From the NCBI RefSeq assembly GCF_015291745.1, contig NZ_CP030059.1, forward strand, positions 3,003,501-3,067,500: a DNA stretch of 64,000 bases, read 5' to 3'. Source of the stretch: Bradyrhizobium sp. CCBAU 53351. Lineage in GTDB: Bacteria; Pseudomonadota; Alphaproteobacteria; Rhizobiales; Xanthobacteraceae. This document shows positions 1 to 9,581 of this stretch, in pieces (within the stretch, counting starts at the first letter, position 1; every line of letters starts with the position of its first letter). The notes beneath the pieces are model-generated. The model made no database searches and was not told the DNA's origin. It was given only the letters and a program-made list of their open reading frames with translations. Made by a program: the position numbers and the translations under genes.

Positions 1-1
1 C

Positions 2-688
2 AGCCTCGAGATCATGTCGCGGTCGCAGATCGAGGCGATTGCCGCGACCGTGCCGCATGTCACCATTCCCTTCGAGCTGACGACGCCATGGTATCTGATC
101 GTCGAGCTGACCGACACGCTTCCCGGCGTCGATCTCGACGAGCCGCTGGCCACGGTGCTGGCGGACGCGATGGAGGTCGGTCTGGCTGAAGACGTGATCC
201 TCGCGTCCAATCTCGCGCAGGCCAAGGCGATCTGGGCCGTCAGGCACAGTGTGTCCGAAGGCAACAAGCGTAGCGGCTATGTCGTGTCGCATGACAGCGT
301 GGTTCCGCTGGAGCGTCAGGCGGCCTTCGTGACCAATGTCGAAGCCCGGATCAAGGCGGCCGTCTCGCATGCGAACGTGGTGATGCACGGCCATATCGGC
401 GACGGCAACATCCACGTCGTGGCCCTGATCGACCGGATGCATTGCCAGAACCCGGATGCTACGGCCAAGCTGGTCGCCGAGATCAACGAGATCGTCGATG
501 ACGAGACCGCGGCGCAGGGCGGGGCGATCAGCGCCGAGCATGGCATCGGCATCACCAATCGTGGCCGTCTCGCCCGCGTCGCCGATCCCAACGACATCGA
601 CCTGATGCGCGACATCAAGCGGCTGCTCGACCCGAACGGCCTGATGAATCCGGGCAAGATTTTCGCCGCAGGAGGCGTGCAGCGATGA
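2..688 (+). CDS. FAD-binding oxidase (GlcD/D-lactate dehydrogenase type), C-terminal part
   Basis: The reading frame is open at the left edge of the window, so this is the last 228 residues of a larger gene. It is the FAD-oxidase C-terminal domain of the GlcD/DLD/D-2-hydroxyglutarate dehydrogenase family, flavoenzymes that oxidise D-2-hydroxyacids. The family signatures are visible: HGHIGDGNIH in the middle, GGAISAEHGIG further on, and a C-terminal LLDPNGLMNPGKIF. The N-terminal FAD-binding half is outside the window. Its stop overlaps the start of the DUF1537 kinase by four bases (ATGA), so the two are translationally coupled in a sugar-acid operon. A full-length paralogue lies at 50073-51548. 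Substrate unknown; a hydroxy acid feeding the downstream kinase/PdxA2 route is an inference. Confidence 0.85.
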   Translation, partial: SLEIMSRSQIEAIAATVPHVTIPFELTTPWYLIVELTDTLPGVDLDEPLATVLADAMEVGLAEDVILASNLAQAKAIWAVRHSVSEGNKRSGYVVSHDSVVPLERQAAFVTNVEARIKAAVSHANVVMHGHIGDGNIHVVALIDRMHCQNPDATAKLVAEINEIVDDETAAQGGAISAEHGIGITNRGRLARVADPNDIDLMRDIKRLLDPNGLMNPGKIFAAGGVQR

Positions 689-1787
689 CCAGCGTCCGCC
701 TGCTCGCCGACGATCTCACCGGCGCGCTCGACACCGCGGCGGAGTTCGTCGGCCTGTGCGGGCCGTTCGACGTTATCTGGTCGGAAACATTTGCGCCGCG
801 GGGCTCCGGCAGCCTGGCAATCGACAGCGGCACCCGTGAGCGGTCGAAGGCGGAGAGCGTCGGAATCGTCGGCCGACTGGCGCCGTACCTCCAGGGCGGG
901 ACGATCGCCTACAAGAAGGTCGACAGCCTTCTTCGGGGCGCGTGGGCGGCCGAGCTTGGCGCCTGCCTGCGCACTGGCCATTGGGCCTCCTGCGTGGTCG
1001 CGCCCGCCTTCGACTATCAGGGGCGCCGCACCGTCGGCGGCCAGCACTTCGCGCGCACCGTGCATGGCGATTGGCATCGGGTCGGCGACAATCTGCTGGA
1101 TCAATTGAGGCAAGACGGCATCGATGCACGGCCGGGCACACCCGACACGCTCTCGCAAGGCGGCGTTCAGGTGTTCGATGCCGAGAGCGACCTCGACCTC
1201 GATCGCGTCGTCGACATGGCGCGCCGCATGCCGGGGCCCGTGCTGTGGTGCGGCAGCGGCGGCCTGGCGGGTGCGCTGGCCCGCAGCCATCGTGCCGATG
1301 CGCCGAGCCAATTGAAGTCGCCGGTGCTGGGGCTGTTCGGCTCCGACCAGGCTGCCACCGCAGCCCAACTCGCGGCATGTGGCGAAGCCACCATCGCGGT
1401 GACGGAGGGCGAGGGTGGCGCGGGCGTGCGACGCAAGCTGGCCGACGAGGGCGTGGCGCTGGTCAAGTTCTCGCTTGCCGACGGTCTGTCGCGCGTCGAG
1501 GCGGCGCAGCGGATCGCGCGCGAAATGGCAGCACTGACTGCGGCACTCGAACCGCCGGGCACGCTGATCGTTGCCGGTGGAGAAACCCTGAGAGCCGCAT
1601 GCGTCGCCCTCGGCGCGCATGCGCTCGAGGTGACAGGGCGAGTTGTTCCGGGACTGCCGCGCTCGATCCTGCAGGGCGGCCGCTGGGCCGGCGTCGAAAT
1701 CATCTCGAAATCCGGTGCATTCGGTCCCAGCGAGCTGTGGCGAGATCTGCTGCGGGACAATCATCTACTCAGAATGGAGAGTCCGAC

Positions 1788-1791
<4 letters not shown>
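685..1791 (+). CDS. Four-carbon acid sugar kinase (DUF1537/OtnK-DtnK family)
   Basis: A 368-residue cytoplasmic kinase of the DUF1537 family, which phosphorylates four-carbon sugar acids such as D-threonate or D-erythronate at the 4-hydroxyl with ATP. Seen in the sequence: N-terminal LLADDLTGALD (residues 6-16), KKVDSLLRG (77-85), and the C-terminal nucleotide-binding part with AGGET (297-301) and SKSGAFG (about 341-347). The start overlaps the FAD oxidase stop and the stop overlaps the pdxA2 start, both by four bases. The kinase-PdxA2 pairing is the established arrangement for D-threonate/D-erythronate catabolism, where the product of PdxA2 is dihydroxyacetone phosphate plus CO2. Exact substrate cannot be decided from sequence. 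Confidence 0.88.
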
Positions 1792-2825
<1,034 letters not shown>

Positions 2826-2838
2826 GATCGAACGCAAG

Positions 2839-3969
2839 ATGACCAACGCCTTCACGCCCATCGAAATCCAGCGCCCCACCATCCTGGAGTTCGGCAACGG
2901 CACCATCACCGCCGCGGCGCGCTTCGCCGCGCGGATCGGCGCCAAGCGGCCGCTGGTGATCTCCGATCCGTTCAACGCACGCCGCGTCGACACGTTGGCG
3001 CTGCCGGGCGCCGTCAAGGTGTTCGGCGACGTCAAGCCCGAGCCGGACCTGCCCAATCTCGAGAAGGCGGTGGCAATGGCGAAGGACGTCAAGCCCGATC
3101 TCGTCGTCGGTTTCGGTGGCGGCAGCGCGATGGATCTCGCCAAGCTGGTTGCGGTGATGTGCACGAGTGACGTGCCTTTCGCCGACATCGTCGGGCCGGA
3201 AAAGGTGGCCGGCCGCAGCGTGGCCCTGATGCAGATCCCGACGACGTCGGGCACCGGCAGCGAGGCTGGCACGCGCGCGCTCGTCACCGATCCCGTCAGC
3301 CAGAACAAGCAGGCGGTGCAGAGCCGCTTCATGCTGGCCGACATCGCCATCGTCGATCCGGACCTGACGATGACCGTGCCGAAGGACGTCACCGCGGCGA
3401 CCGGCGTCGATGCGCTGGCGCATTGCGTCGAGGCCTATACCAGCCGCAAGGCGCATCCGACGATCGATCTCTACGCGCTCGAGGGCGCGCGGCTGGTCGG
3501 ACGCTATCTCAAGCGCGCGGTGGCCGATGGCGGTGATCGCGAGGCGCGCGCGGGTCTGTCGCTGGCCTCGCTCTATGGCGGCTATTGCCTCGGGCCGGTG
3601 AACACGACCGCCGGTCATGCGGTGGCCTATCCGCTCGGCACGCGTCACCACGTGGCGCATGGGCTGGCCTGTGCGGTGATCTTCCCGCACACGCTCGCCT
3701 TCAACATGCCGGCGGTGGAGGCGAAGACGGTCGCGGTGCTGGGCGCACTGGGCTTGCAGGAACGCAACGATCCGAAGCTCGCATTCGACGCGACCTATGG
3801 GTTCTGCAAGGAGCTCGGCATCGAGATGCGGCTCGCCGCGCTCGGCGTGCCCAGAAACGATCTCGGCGTGATGGCCGACGAGGCGCACGCCATTCGCCGC
3901 CTGCTCGACAACAATCCGCGCGACCTCGGCCGGGACTCGATCCTGAGCATGTACGAGGCCGCGTTCTAG
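2839..3969 (+). CDS. Iron-containing alcohol dehydrogenase
   Basis: A 376-residue group III (iron-activated) NAD(P)-dependent alcohol dehydrogenase. I chose the ATG at 2839 (MTNAFTPIEIQRP) rather than an upstream ATG at 2782 inside pdxA2; it lies 13 bases after the pdxA2 stop. Visible motifs are the dinucleotide-binding GFGGGSAMDLAK (91-102), PTTSGTGSEA (134-143), GVDALAHCVEAY (189-200), and the histidine pair in GHAVAYPLGTRHHVAHG. Metal ligands by family alignment are Asp191, His195, His260 and His274. Position in the operon suggests it reduces or oxidises a small hydroxy or keto intermediate of sugar-acid breakdown. It could also be a maleylacetate-reductase-like or lactaldehyde/hydroxybutyrate enzyme. 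Confidence 0.85.
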   Translation: MTNAFTPIEIQRPTILEFGNGTITAAARFAARIGAKRPLVISDPFNARRVDTLALPGAVKVFGDVKPEPDLPNLEKAVAMAKDVKPDLVVGFGGGSAMDLAKLVAVMCTSDVPFADIVGPEKVAGRSVALMQIPTTSGTGSEAGTRALVTDPVSQNKQAVQSRFMLADIAIVDPDLTMTVPKDVTAATGVDALAHCVEAYTSRKAHPTIDLYALEGARLVGRYLKRAVADGGDREARAGLSLASLYGGYCLGPVNTTAGHAVAYPLGTRHHVAHGLACAVIFPHTLAFNMPAVEAKTVAVLGALGLQERNDPKLAFDATYGFCKELGIEMRLAALGVPRNDLGVMADEAHAIRRLLDNNPRDLGRDSILSMYEAAF

Positions 3970-4028
3970 CTCTTTCCGCCGCTCCGCGCGGCGGCCAATC
4001 AACGACACGGACAACGGAGGAAACTTTG

Positions 4029-5000
4029 ATGAGATCGATGTGGGCTGCTCTTGCCTCAGTCATGCTGCTGGCGACGTCACCGGCGAAGGCGCAGGATGCC
4101 TATCCGTCCAAGCAGGTGACGGTGATCGTTCCCTTTGCCGCCGGCGGCACAGCGGACATTTTCGCGCGCATGGTCTCCAACCATTTGCAGGTGAAGTTCG
4201 GCAAGCCCTTCGTGGTCGAGAATGTCGGCGGTGCCGGCTCGATCCTCGGCGTGACGCGGCTCGCGAAATCCGCGCCTGACGGCATCACGCTCGGCGTTGC
4301 CAGCACGTCCGCGCTTGCGATCAACCCGTCGCTCTACGGGCCGAAGCTCAGCTACCAGCCGGACAAGGACCTGATGCCGGTCGCTCAGATTAGCGTCGTG
4401 CCCAACGTGCTCGTCGTTAACCCCAACAAGATCAAGGCGCGCACCGTGCCCGAGCTGATCTCCTATCTGAAGGCGAATCCGGACAAGGTCTCGTTCGGCT
4501 CGGCCGGTGTCGGCACCTCGCAGCATCTTGCCGGCGAGCTGTTCCAGCAGATGACCGGCACTAAGATGGTGCACGTGCCCTACAAGGGCTCGAGCCAGAT
4601 GCTGACGGATCTGCTGAGCGGACAGATCGATCTCGCGTTCGACAACGTGCCGCTGCTGCTGCCGCAGGTGAAGACCGGCCAGCTCGCGCTGCTCGCGACC
4701 GCAACGCCCAAGCGCGCAGACTTTGATCCGCAGGCGCCGGCCGTCGCCGAGTTCCTGCCCGGCTTCGAGGCCGTGGCCTGGCACGGCTTCTTCGTTCCTG
4801 CCGGGACGCCGAAGCCGATCGTCGAAAAGCTCTCAGCCGAGATCCGTGCCTTCATGCAGCAGCCGGAGACGGTGCAGAAATTGGCCGAGCTCGGCGCCAC
4901 CGCGGTCGCCGTGGATTCCGAACCGTTCGCGGCCTACATCGCCGCCGAGACGGCGCGCTGGAAGAAGGTGATCGAGGCCGCGAACATCAAGCTGGACTAA
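4029..5000 (+). CDS. Tripartite tricarboxylate transporter substrate-binding protein (Bug/TctC)
   Basis: A 323-residue periplasmic binding protein of the Bug/TctC family. The ATG at 4029 follows a strong ribosome site (GGAGG at 4016-4020) and starts a signal peptide, MRSMWAALASVMLLATSPAKA, with cleavage expected after Ala21. The mature part opens with YPSKQVTVIVPFAAGGTADI, the usual Bug beginning. No TctA or TctB membrane partner is in the window, which is common: many Bug proteins are orphan and share a membrane unit or act as sensors. Fifty-nine bases separate it from the alcohol dehydrogenase, so it is probably the last gene of the operon and captures the carboxylate that the operon degrades. 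Confidence 0.88.
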   Translation: MRSMWAALASVMLLATSPAKAQDAYPSKQVTVIVPFAAGGTADIFARMVSNHLQVKFGKPFVVENVGGAGSILGVTRLAKSAPDGITLGVASTSALAINPSLYGPKLSYQPDKDLMPVAQISVVPNVLVVNPNKIKARTVPELISYLKANPDKVSFGSAGVGTSQHLAGELFQQMTGTKMVHVPYKGSSQMLTDLLSGQIDLAFDNVPLLLPQVKTGQLALLATATPKRADFDPQAPAVAEFLPGFEAVAWHGFFVPAGTPKPIVEKLSAEIRAFMQQPETVQKLAELGATAVAVDSEPFAAYIAAETARWKKVIEAANIKLD

Positions 5001-5050
5001 AGCGCGATGCGATGAGGATGGAATCGCCATCGCGCTCGAGGTTAATGGTT

Positions 5051-5102
5051 AAAGCGTGATCTTTTCGGAAAACCGCTGCGCACTTTTCCGGGTCATGCTT
5101 TA
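5051..5102. repeat. Intergenic palindromic repeat (AAAGCGTGAT type)
   Basis: An imperfect palindrome running from AAAGCGTGATC to GGTCATGCTTTA with TTTTCGGAAAA and ACTTTTCCG parts inside. It is of a type I recognise as frequent between genes in Bradyrhizobium and relatives (from memory, not searched). It lies just after the TctC gene and could act as a transcript end or RNA stabiliser. Confidence 0.6.
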
Positions 5103-5248
5103 GGCGGCGATCCATCCACCGCGGCGCTTGCCAGCCCGGAAACGAGCGGGTAGAACCCTGCCACGCCCGAGCCGTGATTTGCGCCAAACGCGCTTCCGGT
5201 GACAGTCGAACAAATCAGCAAGTGTTTGAATTTGTTCGACTATTCCGT

Positions 5249-5322
5249 TGGGGAATGGTGTAACGGTAGCACAACAGACTCTGACTCTGTTTGTCTTGGT
5301 TCGAATCCAGGTTCCCCAGCCA
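5249..5322 (+). tRNA. tRNA-Gln (anticodon CTG)
   Basis: A complete cloverleaf can be drawn. The acceptor stem TGGGGAA (5249-5255) pairs with TTCCCCA (5312-5318), followed by discriminator G and an encoded CCA (5320-5322). The anticodon arm ACAGA-CTCTGAC-TCTGT gives anticodon CTG, reading CAG glutamine codons. The T-arm is CTTGG-TTCGAAT-CCAGG. The weak U1-A72 pair and G discriminator are typical of tRNA-Gln. No integrase or att-like duplication is visible next to it. Confidence 0.95.
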
Positions 5323-5466
5323 GTCCCGGGCATTCTCCACGATCCAGGCTTCGTTCGGATAGCCGCGCCGCTCGCGACGGTTTGCCTCAGCTGAAAATCG
5401 CATCTCGCCGTCGGATCGCCGCGCTCTGCATCGTCCTTGGGCCATACAACCCTTGGGAGATCCGTG

Positions 5467-5829
5467 ATGCCCTATGTCGATGGTTTCGTTCTGGCCGTGC
5501 CGAAGGACAAGATCGAGGCTTACAAGACGCTGACGGCGACCACCTGCGCGCTCTGGATGGAGCACGGTGCACTCGATTACGTCGAATGCATCGGTGACGA
5601 CGTCCCCTATGGCGAGCTGACCTCGTTCCCGCGTGCGGTGATGGCGAAAGAAGACGAAGTCGTGGTGTTCTCCTGGATCGTCTACCGCGACCGGGAGACC
5701 CGCGACGCCGTCAACAAGAAGGTAATGGCGGACCCGCGGCTGAAGATGGAGGGCATGCCGTTCGACGGCAAGCGCATGATCTATGGCGGCTTCACGACGC
5801 TCATGCAGGCGAGCGACGTCGTCGGCTGA
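5467..5829 (+). CDS. DUF1428 family protein
   Basis: A 120-residue small cytoplasmic protein. The ATG at 5467 begins MPYVDGFVLAVPKDKIEAYK, the standard start of DUF1428, a ferredoxin-like/dimeric alpha-beta barrel family of unknown function. A GGGAGA ribosome site lies just upstream. An in-frame ATG 30 bases earlier is less likely because it would add residues the family does not have. The centre carries YVECIGDDVPYGELTSFPRAV and the end GKRMIYGGFTTLM, both family hallmarks. It stands alone between the tRNA and a convergent TetR gene. No specific function is known. Confidence 0.85.
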   Translation: MPYVDGFVLAVPKDKIEAYKTLTATTCALWMEHGALDYVECIGDDVPYGELTSFPRAVMAKEDEVVVFSWIVYRDRETRDAVNKKVMADPRLKMEGMPFDGKRMIYGGFTTLMQASDVVG

Positions 5830-5837
5830 CAGAAGTC

Positions 5838-6524
5838 CTATCTCGGGGCCGCGCGGCCGCATTCGGCCTGGAGCAGCAGCAACAGGCAGTCGGCGAGCCG
5901 CGTCTCCATCTCCTTCGACGAGAGCGACAGCGGTCCGGGATCGTTGAGGATCGCGTTCACCAGCGTGCCCAGCACGATCTGGAAGCCGAAGGCGATGGCG
6001 CGGGTCTTTGCCGCCTTGCGGCCCTTGCCCATGGCCGGCAGCAGGAGCGGGGTCGCGCGCGTGGTGGTCGCCCGGGCGAGGGCTTTGAACGGCGTCCATT
6101 GGTCCGGACGAGTGTCGTCGTGCTGAAGTGCGGCGCGCAGCACGCCCTTGTGGCTGCGCATCCAGACGATGACGCCGCTGACGACGACATGGCAGAGCTC
6201 GTCGAGGCCCATGCCGGGGAAGGGCGGACGGATGTCGCCGAGCCGCTGCTCCGCGTCGCGTGTGGCCAGTGCCATCAGCGCGTTGAAATAGCTCTCCTTG
6301 CTTTCGAAACGGCTGTAAAAGGCGCCGACGGTGGCTCCGACTTCGGTGCACAGCGCCTCGATCGAGAGCTCTCCAAGGCTGCGCGTCCTCAGCATCGCGG
6401 CGCCGGCGTGCAGCAGAGCCAGCGTCGTTTCCCGGCTGCGCTTCTGCCGCGACGGAGCCACCCCCGGCAGGTCAAAATCGGGAAGCTCATGCTGGTCTGA
6501 CCGTGGGCGCATCCGGGCTTGCAT
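5838..6524 (-). CDS. TetR/AcrR family transcriptional regulator
   Basis: A 228-residue (224 if the second ATG is used) one-component repressor. The N-terminal helix-turn-helix spans roughly residues 30-75: an RSRETTLALLHAGAAML helix, then LSIEALCTEVGATVGAFYSRFESKESYF, where GAFYSRFESKE is the recognition helix and turn. The rest is a helical ligand-binding domain with no recognisable ligand signature. It is divergent from the arylsulfatase gene, with an AT-rich inverted repeat between them, so it most likely represses the sulfatase and itself. The inducer may be a sulfate ester or its product; that is inference. Confidence 0.85.
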   Translation of the reverse strand: MQARMRPRSDQHELPDFDLPGVAPSRQKRSRETTLALLHAGAAMLRTRSLGELSIEALCTEVGATVGAFYSRFESKESYFNALMALATRDAEQRLGDIRPPFPGMGLDELCHVVVSGVIVWMRSHKGVLRAALQHDDTRPDQWTPFKALARATTTRATPLLLPAMGKGRKAAKTRAIAFGFQIVLGTLVNAILNDPGPLSLSSKEMETRLADCLLLLLQAECGRAAPR

Positions 6525-6536
6525 CCGCCAAAAATC

Positions 6537-6556
6537 ATAATCATAATTCGGATTAT
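6537..6556. promoter_or_regulatory. Candidate TetR operator in an AT-rich divergent promoter
   Basis: ATAATC (6537-6542) and GATTAT (6551-6556) form an inverted repeat with an 8-base spacer, inside a markedly AT-rich island (about 6530-6562) in GC-rich DNA. It sits between the start of the TetR gene and the arylsulfatase, where an operator would be expected. Confidence 0.45.
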
Positions 6557-6649
6557 AATTTAGGCCGATACGAACCGCGGGTCAACCGCGGGCGCGCCAC
6601 AGACAACGGGGCTCAAGACAACGAAATACGGCCCAGCAGGGAGGATCAG

Positions 6650-8938
6650 ATGAGCGCAGGCAGCGGTACGCCGTTCCGCGGCAGCGTCGGCAAGACGGTT
6701 GCGGAGTCAAAACCCTGGTGGCCGGACGCCGTGAAGCCGCCCGCGGGCGCGCCGAACATCCTCGTCGTGCTGTTCGACGACGTCGGCTTCTCCGATTTCG
6801 GCTGCTACGGTTCGGTGATCAAAACGCCGACCATCGACAGGCTCGCCGCGGAAGGCCTGCGCTACAGCGGTTTCCACACCACCGCAATGTGCTCGACGAC
6901 GCGCGCCGCGCTGCTCACCGGGCGCAACCATCATTCGGTCGGGGTCGGGTGCCTCGCCAATTTCGATTCCGGCTATCCCGGCTATCGCGGTAAGATCGCG
7001 CGCGAGGCGGGGACACTGGCCGAGATGCTGCGCGGGCACGGCTATCGCAACTACATGGTCGGCAAATGGCACGTCACGCCGCTGACCGAGAGCGGGGCCA
7101 CCGGCCCGTTCGACGGCTGGCCGCTCGGGCGCGGCTTCGATCGCTTCTACGGCTTCCTCGATGCCGAGACTGACCAGTACGCGCCGGAGCTCGTCTCCGA
7201 CAACACGCATGTCGATCCGCCGGGCAGCTACGCCGACGGCTATCATCTGACCGAAGACCTGATCGACCAGTCGATCCGCTTCATCGGCGATCACCTCGCC
7301 GATCGGCCTGATGTGCCCTGGCTGACCTGGGTCGCGCTCGGGGCCTGCCACGCGCCGCATCAGGCGCCGGCCGAGATCATCAGGAGCTATGACGCCGCCT
7401 TCGCCCATGGCTGGGACGTCGAGCGCGAGCAGCGTCTCGCGCGCCAGAAGGCGATGGGCCTGGTGCCCGCGGCTACGAAGATGCCCGCGCGCAATGACGG
7501 CGTGAAGGCCTGGGAGGAGCATTCGGCCGACGAGCGGCGCGTCTTCACCAGGCTGCAGGCGGCCTTCGCCGGCATGCTCGACCATTCCGACCGCCATCTG
7601 GCGCGGCTGGTCGCATTCCTCGACACGGCCGGCATCCGCGACAACACCGTGATCATCGTGATGTCCGACAATGGCGCGAGCCAGGAGGGCGGGCCGCTCG
7701 GCTTCGTCAATGCGATGGGGCCGTTCAACTTCAAGCCGGAGCCGATCGCCGAAAAGCTCGCCCGCATCGACGATATCGGCGGGCCCGACACCCATAGCAA
7801 CTTCCCGCATGGCTGGGCGATGGCGTCCAACACGCCGTTGCGCCGTTACAAGCAGAACACCCATGGCGGCGGCATCCGCGATCCCTTCGTCATCAACTGG
7901 CCGAAGAGGATTGTGGCCAAAGGCGAGCTGCGTCACCAGTTCGTCCACGCCTGCGACCTCACGCCGACGCTGCTGGATCTGATCGGCATCGACGCTCCCG
8001 CGGATATCGCGGGCTGCCGGCAGATGCCGCTCGAAGGCGAGAGCTTTGCGCGGTCGATCGCGGATGCATCCGCGCCGTCGAAGAGCTCGCCGCAATATTT
8101 CGAGATGTTCGGCCATCGCGGTCTCTGGCACGCCGGGTGGAAGGCGGTCGCCTTTCATCCGTCGGGCACGCCGTTCGAGAACGACAAATGGGAGCTGTTC
8201 CATCTGGATGCGGATTTCTCCGAGACCAACGACCTTGCGACAACCGAGCCGGAGCGTCTCGGCCGGATGATCGCGATGTGGTGGGACGAGGCCGAGAAGC
8301 ACAACGTGCTGCCGCTCGACGATCGCTTCGGGCCGCGCTTTGCGGAGAATGCCAAGCGTTTCCACGGTGCGCGCCACCACTTCGTCTTTCACGCCGGCAT
8401 GGGCCACGTGCCGACCGACGTCGCGCCCGATGTGCGCAGCCGCAGCTACACGATCGAGGCGCATGTCGAGACCGACGAGCAGGGCGCTGACGGCGTGCTG
8501 ATCTCGCACGGCGATGCGACGTCGGGCTACAGCCTCTATGTCAGCGACGGCCATCTCGTGCACGATCTCAACATCGGCGGCAGCCACCAGATCGTGCGGT
8601 CGGACCGCAAGGTACCGTCAGGCGCGCGGCGGCTCGGCGTGCATGTCGAGCGTCTGGTGCGCAAGGAGCCGCCGGCGAAGGGCGCGCGCACCGGCGTCAG
8701 CGCGTACACGCTGCTGATCGACGGCGAGCCGGCGGGGTCGCTGCAGACCCAGCTCGGCTTCCACACGCTGATCTCGTGGTCAGGCCTCGACATCGGCCGC
8801 GACCGCGGCAGCCCGGTCTCGCATTACGCGGCGCCGTTCGCGTACGGGGGAAAGCTGCTGCGCGTCACTGTCACCATGCATGACGACCAGAAGCTCGACG
8901 GCGAAGCCGTCGGCAACGCGCAGATGGCGCGGCAGTGA
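6650..8938 (+). CDS. Arylsulfatase (type I, formylglycine-dependent)
   Basis: A 762-residue sulfatase hydrolysing aryl or alkyl sulfate esters. The ATG at 6650 follows a GGGAGG ribosome site; the frame is open further upstream but lacks a better start. The metal-binding ILVVLFDDVGFSDFGCYG (about 37-53) is followed by the sulfatase signature CSTTRAALLTGR with Cys81, the residue converted to formylglycine. SDNGASQEGG carries further active-site Asp and Asn. The part after about residue 560 is a beta-rich C-terminal region. There is no signal peptide, so it is probably cytoplasmic. Its length is above the usual 500-600 and matches the long bacterial arylsulfatase subfamily. A formylglycine-generating enzyme is not in the window. 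Probable control by the divergent TetR. Confidence 0.92.
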   Translation: MSAGSGTPFRGSVGKTVAESKPWWPDAVKPPAGAPNILVVLFDDVGFSDFGCYGSVIKTPTIDRLAAEGLRYSGFHTTAMCSTTRAALLTGRNHHSVGVGCLANFDSGYPGYRGKIAREAGTLAEMLRGHGYRNYMVGKWHVTPLTESGATGPFDGWPLGRGFDRFYGFLDAETDQYAPELVSDNTHVDPPGSYADGYHLTEDLIDQSIRFIGDHLADRPDVPWLTWVALGACHAPHQAPAEIIRSYDAAFAHGWDVEREQRLARQKAMGLVPAATKMPARNDGVKAWEEHSADERRVFTRLQAAFAGMLDHSDRHLARLVAFLDTAGIRDNTVIIVMSDNGASQEGGPLGFVNAMGPFNFKPEPIAEKLARIDDIGGPDTHSNFPHGWAMASNTPLRRYKQNTHGGGIRDPFVINWPKRIVAKGELRHQFVHACDLTPTLLDLIGIDAPADIAGCRQMPLEGESFARSIADASAPSKSSPQYFEMFGHRGLWHAGWKAVAFHPSGTPFENDKWELFHLDADFSETNDLATTEPERLGRMIAMWWDEAEKHNVLPLDDRFGPRFAENAKRFHGARHHFVFHAGMGHVPTDVAPDVRSRSYTIEAHVETDEQGADGVLISHGDATSGYSLYVSDGHLVHDLNIGGSHQIVRSDRKVPSGARRLGVHVERLVRKEPPAKGARTGVSAYTLLIDGEPAGSLQTQLGFHTLISWSGLDIGRDRGSPVSHYAAPFAYGGKLLRVTVTMHDDQKLDGEAVGNAQMARQ

Positions 8939-8950
8939 CGGAGAAGCCCC

Positions 8951-9517
8951 TTACTTGATCTTGTCGTAGGCGGCCGCAAAATCGCCCAGCGGCATCGGGA
9001 TCGCGATCGTCTCCTTGGCCATGTTCTGGAACGAGACCTTCAACTGCTTGCCCGACCGCAAGGCGGCGAGGAGGTCCGCCGCGACCGGCGTCGAGGCGTA
9101 GCAGCCGCGATTCTCGCAGGTTTGGATCTGCAGGTCGAACGTCTTGCCTTCATCGACCTGAAGCTTGGCGCCGACGGGAAGGTTGAGGCCGAGCGGCAAT
9201 TGCAGCAGCGCAACCGGCGTGCGGGTGTCGGGCGCGATGCGGATGTTGATCAGGACGACGGTCTGGCCGGTCTTGGTCAGCACCGCGTTCTGCTCCATCG
9301 CGCATTCGAGCGGCGCATCGCGGCTGGCGCTGGTGCAGCGGACGATCCAGCCGGGCTGCCCGGGCGCACCGTCAGCCTGTGCTTGTGTCGACGCGGGCGA
9401 GGGGTGTACGGCCGGGGCAGGTGCTGCGTTCTTCTTCGCGCCCTGCTGGGCATGCGCGGCGCCCAAGGACAACAGGATAAATGCGGCGAGGGCGACAAGT
9501 CTGGATTGCATGAGCAT
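8951..9517 (-). CDS. Invasion-associated locus B (IalB) family protein
   Basis: A 188-residue exported protein. It has a clear signal peptide (RLVALAAFILLSLGAAHA, cleavage after about residue 23), a low-complexity Ala/Pro linker, and then the IalB core with WIVRC, LECAMEQNAV and IQTCENRGCYAS, whose cysteines are probably disulfide-bonded in the periplasm. The family is named after a Bartonella invasion protein but is widespread in non-pathogenic Rhizobiales, where its role is unknown. It is convergent with the sulfatase gene (12 bases apart) and 64 bases downstream of the RND permease, so it may be the last gene of that transcript. Confidence 0.85.
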   Translation of the reverse strand: MLMQSRLVALAAFILLSLGAAHAQQGAKKNAAPAPAVHPSPASTQAQADGAPGQPGWIVRCTSASRDAPLECAMEQNAVLTKTGQTVVLINIRIAPDTRTPVALLQLPLGLNLPVGAKLQVDEGKTFDLQIQTCENRGCYASTPVAADLLAALRSGKQLKVSFQNMAKETIAIPMPLGDFAAAYDKIK

Positions 9518-9581
9518 GACGAAACCGCGTTGGCGTGAACCGGGGGCCCCGCTGTAGCGTCGCGGGAGGCGCGGCGCAAGC

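Noticed and set aside
5249..5322. tRNA-Gln considered as an integration site for a mobile element.
   Set aside because: No integrase gene, no repeated tRNA 3' end and no change of gene style to either side in the window.
6707..8587. Long open frame (626 codons) antisense to the arylsulfatase.
   Set aside because: The plus-strand gene has the sulfatase signature and start site; the antisense frame has none.
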